Origin: CAIOHW01 sp046317855 | Lineage (GTDB): Bacteria; Bdellovibrionota; UBA1018 | Length of the DNA stretch: 7,801 nt | Assembly (NCBI GenBank): GCA_046317855.1 | Contig: JBKCVM010000028.1 | Coordinates: forward strand, 1 to 7,801 | Reading direction: 5' to 3' | Shown here: piece after piece, positions 5,793 to 7,801 of the stretch | Numbering within the stretch: the first letter of the stretch is position 1 | How the letters are laid out: every line of letters starts with the position of its first letter | Notes under the pieces: generated by a model | What the model was told of the DNA's origin: nothing | Seen by the model: the letters and a program-made list of their open reading frames with translations, nothing else | The model's database searches: none | Translations under genes and position numbers: made by a program

Positions 5793-6563
5793 ATGGCGGC
5801 TAACTTAACGGCTCACGCTCCCCTCATTGAGGTCGAGAACCTTCATAAATCGTTTTGCGACGAGCCCATTCTCAGGGGCGTCGACCTTAAGATCAAGAAG
5901 GCCCAAGCCACTTTTTTGCTGGGCCGGTCCGGTTGCGGAAAAAGTACCCTTCTGCGCTGTCTGAATACTCTCGAAGGCTTTGAATTGGGTAGGATTCGTG
6001 TGGGTGATGTGGAGATTGAGCGCGGGCCAGACCGGCGTCCATCTGAGGGGGACCTCCGGGCCATGCGCAATCATTTTGGAATGGTCTTTCAGAGTTATCA
6101 TCTTTTTCCGCACCTTACGATTTTAGAGAACGCCCTTAAGGCTCCCATGGTGGTGAAGGGGCTTGCTCGGCAAGATGCAGAAGAGATTGCGGTCCCGATC
6201 TTAGAAAAAGTGGGGCTCAAATCACAGCTTTTGAGTTACCCATCCCAGATTTCAGGGGGTCAGCAGCAACGTGCTGCGATCGCTCGGGCTCTGGCGATGT
6301 CGCCTCGAGTGATGCTTTATGATGAACCTACCTCCGCTTTGGACCCGTGGCTTGTCGATGAGGTCTTTGAAGTGATGAAGCAGCTCGACGAAGAAGGCAT
6401 GACCCAAATTGTTGTGACTCATGAAATCAAGTTTGCTCGGGAGGCGGCCGATCAAATTGCTTTCATGGAAGACGGGGTGATTGTTGAAAGCGGTCCTGCT
6501 GAGCAGGTACTGGGTTCACCCGAGGATCCGAGGACTGAGGCGTTTTTGAGGAAGTTTAAGTGA
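5793..6563 (+). CDS. Polar amino acid ABC transporter ATP-binding protein (GlnQ/HisP type)
   Basis: A 256-residue cytoplasmic ATPase that powers amino acid import, of normal family length. All nucleotide-binding elements are present: Walker A GRSGCGKST (44-52), Q-loop Gln100 in MVFQSYHLFPHLT, signature ISGGQQQR (153-160, Ile instead of the more usual Leu), Walker B VMLYDE with Glu178 as catalytic base, D-loop SALD and H-loop His210 in VVTHE. The block from FQSYHLFPHLTILEN onward and the C-terminus (FMEDGVIVESGP) are typical of the polar amino acid subfamily. The ATG at 5793 is the first possible start, since an in-frame TAG lies at 5784. AGGGGG precedes it at an unusually short distance. Its CATG is also a start triplet on the other strand. 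The stop TGA overlaps the GTG of the downstream binding protein-permease, so the two are translationally coupled parts of one transporter. Confidence 0.93.
   Translation: MAANLTAHAPLIEVENLHKSFCDEPILRGVDLKIKKAQATFLLGRSGCGKSTLLRCLNTLEGFELGRIRVGDVEIERGPDRRPSEGDLRAMRNHFGMVFQSYHLFPHLTILENALKAPMVVKGLARQDAEEIAVPILEKVGLKSQLLSYPSQISGGQQQRAAIARALAMSPRVMLYDEPTSALDPWLVDEVFEVMKQLDEEGMTQIVVTHEIKFAREAADQIAFMEDGVIVESGPAEQVLGSPEDPRTEAFLRKFK
6548..6554 (+). promoter_or_regulatory. Ribosome binding site of the binding protein-permease fusion
   Basis: GAGGAAG lies inside the end of the ATPase gene at a proper distance from the GTG at 6560. It supports that non-ATG start and translational coupling with the ATPase. 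Confidence 0.7.
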
Positions 6564-7801
6564 AGCCAAGCCCCAGATTGTTATTGATCGCCGCACAGGC
6601 TTTGGCTTGGTGCTTAGCTCAACCTTGCATCGCTGGCGACACTCAGGTCCAAAAGCTGCGCTGGGCGGGTGATAGCGAGGGTGGGGCTCCGTATGTTTTT
6701 CGGGATCCGCGCAATCCTAATCGAATCATTGGGTTTGAAGTCGACCTGATGGATGCAGTGGCAAAGAAGCTCGGGCGTAAGGCCGAATTCGTACAGAACC
6801 AATGGGATGGATTGGTTCCGGGGCTTCAGCGCAACGATTACGACGTGGCGGTCAACGGAATAGAGATCACTGGCGACCGCAAGCGTGAGGTCGCCTTCAC
6901 ACTCCCGTATTTTCACACTTTTGAACAAATCACTGTACGTAAAGAAGACCAATCCATTCAGTCGCTCAGTGATGCCCGTGGAAAAACGGCTGGGACTTTG
7001 AAGTATTCTTTGGCGGAGCGGGTGCTCCAGCAAAAAGGTGGAATAGAGATCCGCGGATACGACAGCCAAACCACAATCTATGAGGACTTAGCTAATGGTC
7101 GTCTCGATTTCGTTCTGCTCGACCATCCTATTGCGGTCTTTTACGGGGACCCAGACCCGCGTCTCAAAGCGGTGGGTCGCCCAGTGGGTGAGCTCTCTTA
7201 TGGAATGGCGCTCAGAAAGAGCGATGTCGTGCTTCTGGGTGAAATCAACCGCGCTCTTTCTGAGCTGAAAAAAGAAGGTATCCTCCGCGATATTTATGAC
7301 CGTTGGGGAATCTGGAATTCGATCATGGCTGAAGCGTTCAAGGACGCTTCGCCCTCGCGTCCACCTCGGGATCTGGAGGCTTATCTCGAAGCCATGGGTC
7401 AGAAGCGCGGTTGGAGGGAGAAGGCCACGCAATATCTATCGTACCTGCCGCTCCTAGCTCAGGGGGCCGTCACCACCATTGAGCTCTCGTTTCTAGGAAT
7501 GATCTTTGCGGTGGCGATCGGGCTCGTACTTGCGCTCATGCGTCTGTACGGCGGACCATTCTTGGCCGCTCTTTCGACCGCTTACATTGAGGTCATTCGG
7601 GGGACGCCGCTGTTGATTCAGCTGTTTTTCATTTTTTACGGCTTACCTAACGTAGGCATAAAGATTTCACCGTTCTTGGCAGCAGTCGTTGGATTGGCCA
7701 TGAATTACAGTGCTTACGAGGCGGAGGTTTATCGCGCTGGCTTGCAATCGGTTCCTAAGGGGCAGATGGATGCGGCTCTGGAGGCCAAGGCGTTGGAGCT
7801 G
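6560..7801 (+). CDS. Fused amino acid-binding protein and ABC permease (3' end beyond window)
   Basis: The frame is open from a GTG at 6560 to the right edge, giving 414 residues without a stop. A signal-type N-terminus (KPSPRLLLIAAQALAWCLA, possible cleavage after CIA at 23-25) leads into a complete family 3 solute-binding domain at about 31-252. That domain contains GFEVDLMDAVAKKLG, WDGLVPGLQRNDYDVAVNG, ITGDRKREVAFTLPY (Arg107 likely binds the ligand carboxylate) and GRLDFVLLDHP (Asp188 likely binds the amino group). A linker of about 45 residues follows, then a HisM/GlnP-type permease: GAVTTIELSFLGMIFAVAIGLVLALM, then EVIRGTPLLIQLFFIFYGLP, then a third segment AAVVGLAMNYSAYEAEVYRAGL and SVPKGQ leading into the EAA coupling loop. 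Thus the binding domain is covalently tethered to the membrane subunit, as in GlnPQ-like systems. With the upstream ATPase it forms a complete two-gene importer for a polar amino acid. The exact ligand is unknown. The EAA-loop region (GQMDAALEAKALEL) looks unusually long. Confidence 0.9.
   Translation, partial: MKPSPRLLLIAAQALAWCLAQPCIAGDTQVQKLRWAGDSEGGAPYVFRDPRNPNRIIGFEVDLMDAVAKKLGRKAEFVQNQWDGLVPGLQRNDYDVAVNGIEITGDRKREVAFTLPYFHTFEQITVRKEDQSIQSLSDARGKTAGTLKYSLAERVLQQKGGIEIRGYDSQTTIYEDLANGRLDFVLLDHPIAVFYGDPDPRLKAVGRPVGELSYGMALRKSDVVLLGEINRALSELKKEGILRDIYDRWGIWNSIMAEAFKDASPSRPPRDLEAYLEAMGQKRGWREKATQYLSYLPLLAQGAVTTIELSFLGMIFAVAIGLVLALMRLYGGPFLAALSTAYIEVIRGTPLLIQLFFIFYGLPNVGIKISPFLAAVVGLAMNYSAYEAEVYRAGLQSVPKGQMDAALEAKALEL

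Noticed and set aside
5762..5794. Longer QueA N-terminus from the ATG at 5794
   Set aside because: The family normally begins shortly before the xxLPxxxIAxxP block, and GGAG is correctly spaced for the ATG at 5761. The longer start is not excluded.
6614..7432. Two minus-strand open frames of 151 and 114 codons
   Set aside because: They are antisense shadows of the binding protein-permease, whose conserved blocks fully explain this stretch.

Overview
The window is a gene-dense piece of a bacterial chromosome with moderate GC content. It holds seven protein-coding genes and no tRNA, rRNA, CRISPR array, insertion sequence or phage gene that I can see. The cell is probably Gram-negative: there is a lipoprotein signal peptide with a lipobox, a purple-acid-phosphatase-type secreted enzyme, a GT39-type membrane glycosyltransferase and a periplasmic binding domain fused to a permease. 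The mixture (long-form QueA, a small hydrolase of the 'LLRGL' type, a fused binding protein-permease) would fit Bdellovibrionota or a related deltaproteobacterial lineage. That placement is inference from protein style only and is weak.

Layout from left to right: (1) positions 675 to 1, minus strand, a membrane protein of unknown function cut by the window edge; (2) 779-1582, plus, an alpha/beta hydrolase; (3) 2904 to 1555, minus, a purple acid phosphatase-like lipoprotein; (4) 2973-4556, plus, a GT39/ArnT-like glycosyltransferase; (5) 5761 to 4511, minus, queA for queuosine synthesis in tRNA; (6) 5793-6563, plus, the ATPase of a polar amino acid ABC transporter; (7) 6560 to the right edge, plus, a fused solute-binding protein and permease of the same transporter, cut by the window edge. 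Genes 1 and 7 have no stop codon inside the window.

The first six genes alternate strand one by one. The two convergent pairs overlap in coding sequence (28 bp at 1555-1582 and 46 bp at 4511-4556). The three divergent pairs are separated by 103, 68 and 31 bp. Only genes 6 and 7 form an evident operon: the GTG of gene 7 overlaps the TGA of gene 6, behind a good Shine-Dalgarno sequence, and together they encode an amino acid importer. The other genes have unrelated jobs (hydrolysis, phosphate ester cleavage, surface glycosylation, tRNA modification), so I see no multi-gene pathway apart from the transporter.

Nothing here amounts to a clearly new system. The points most worth a second look are the fused binding protein-permease with an odd EAA-loop region, the unidentified membrane protein at the left edge with a perfect 10-bp hairpin in its coding sequence, the overlapping compact layout, the long QueA variant, and the lipoprotein phosphatase with a complete purple-acid-phosphatase metal-ligand set.
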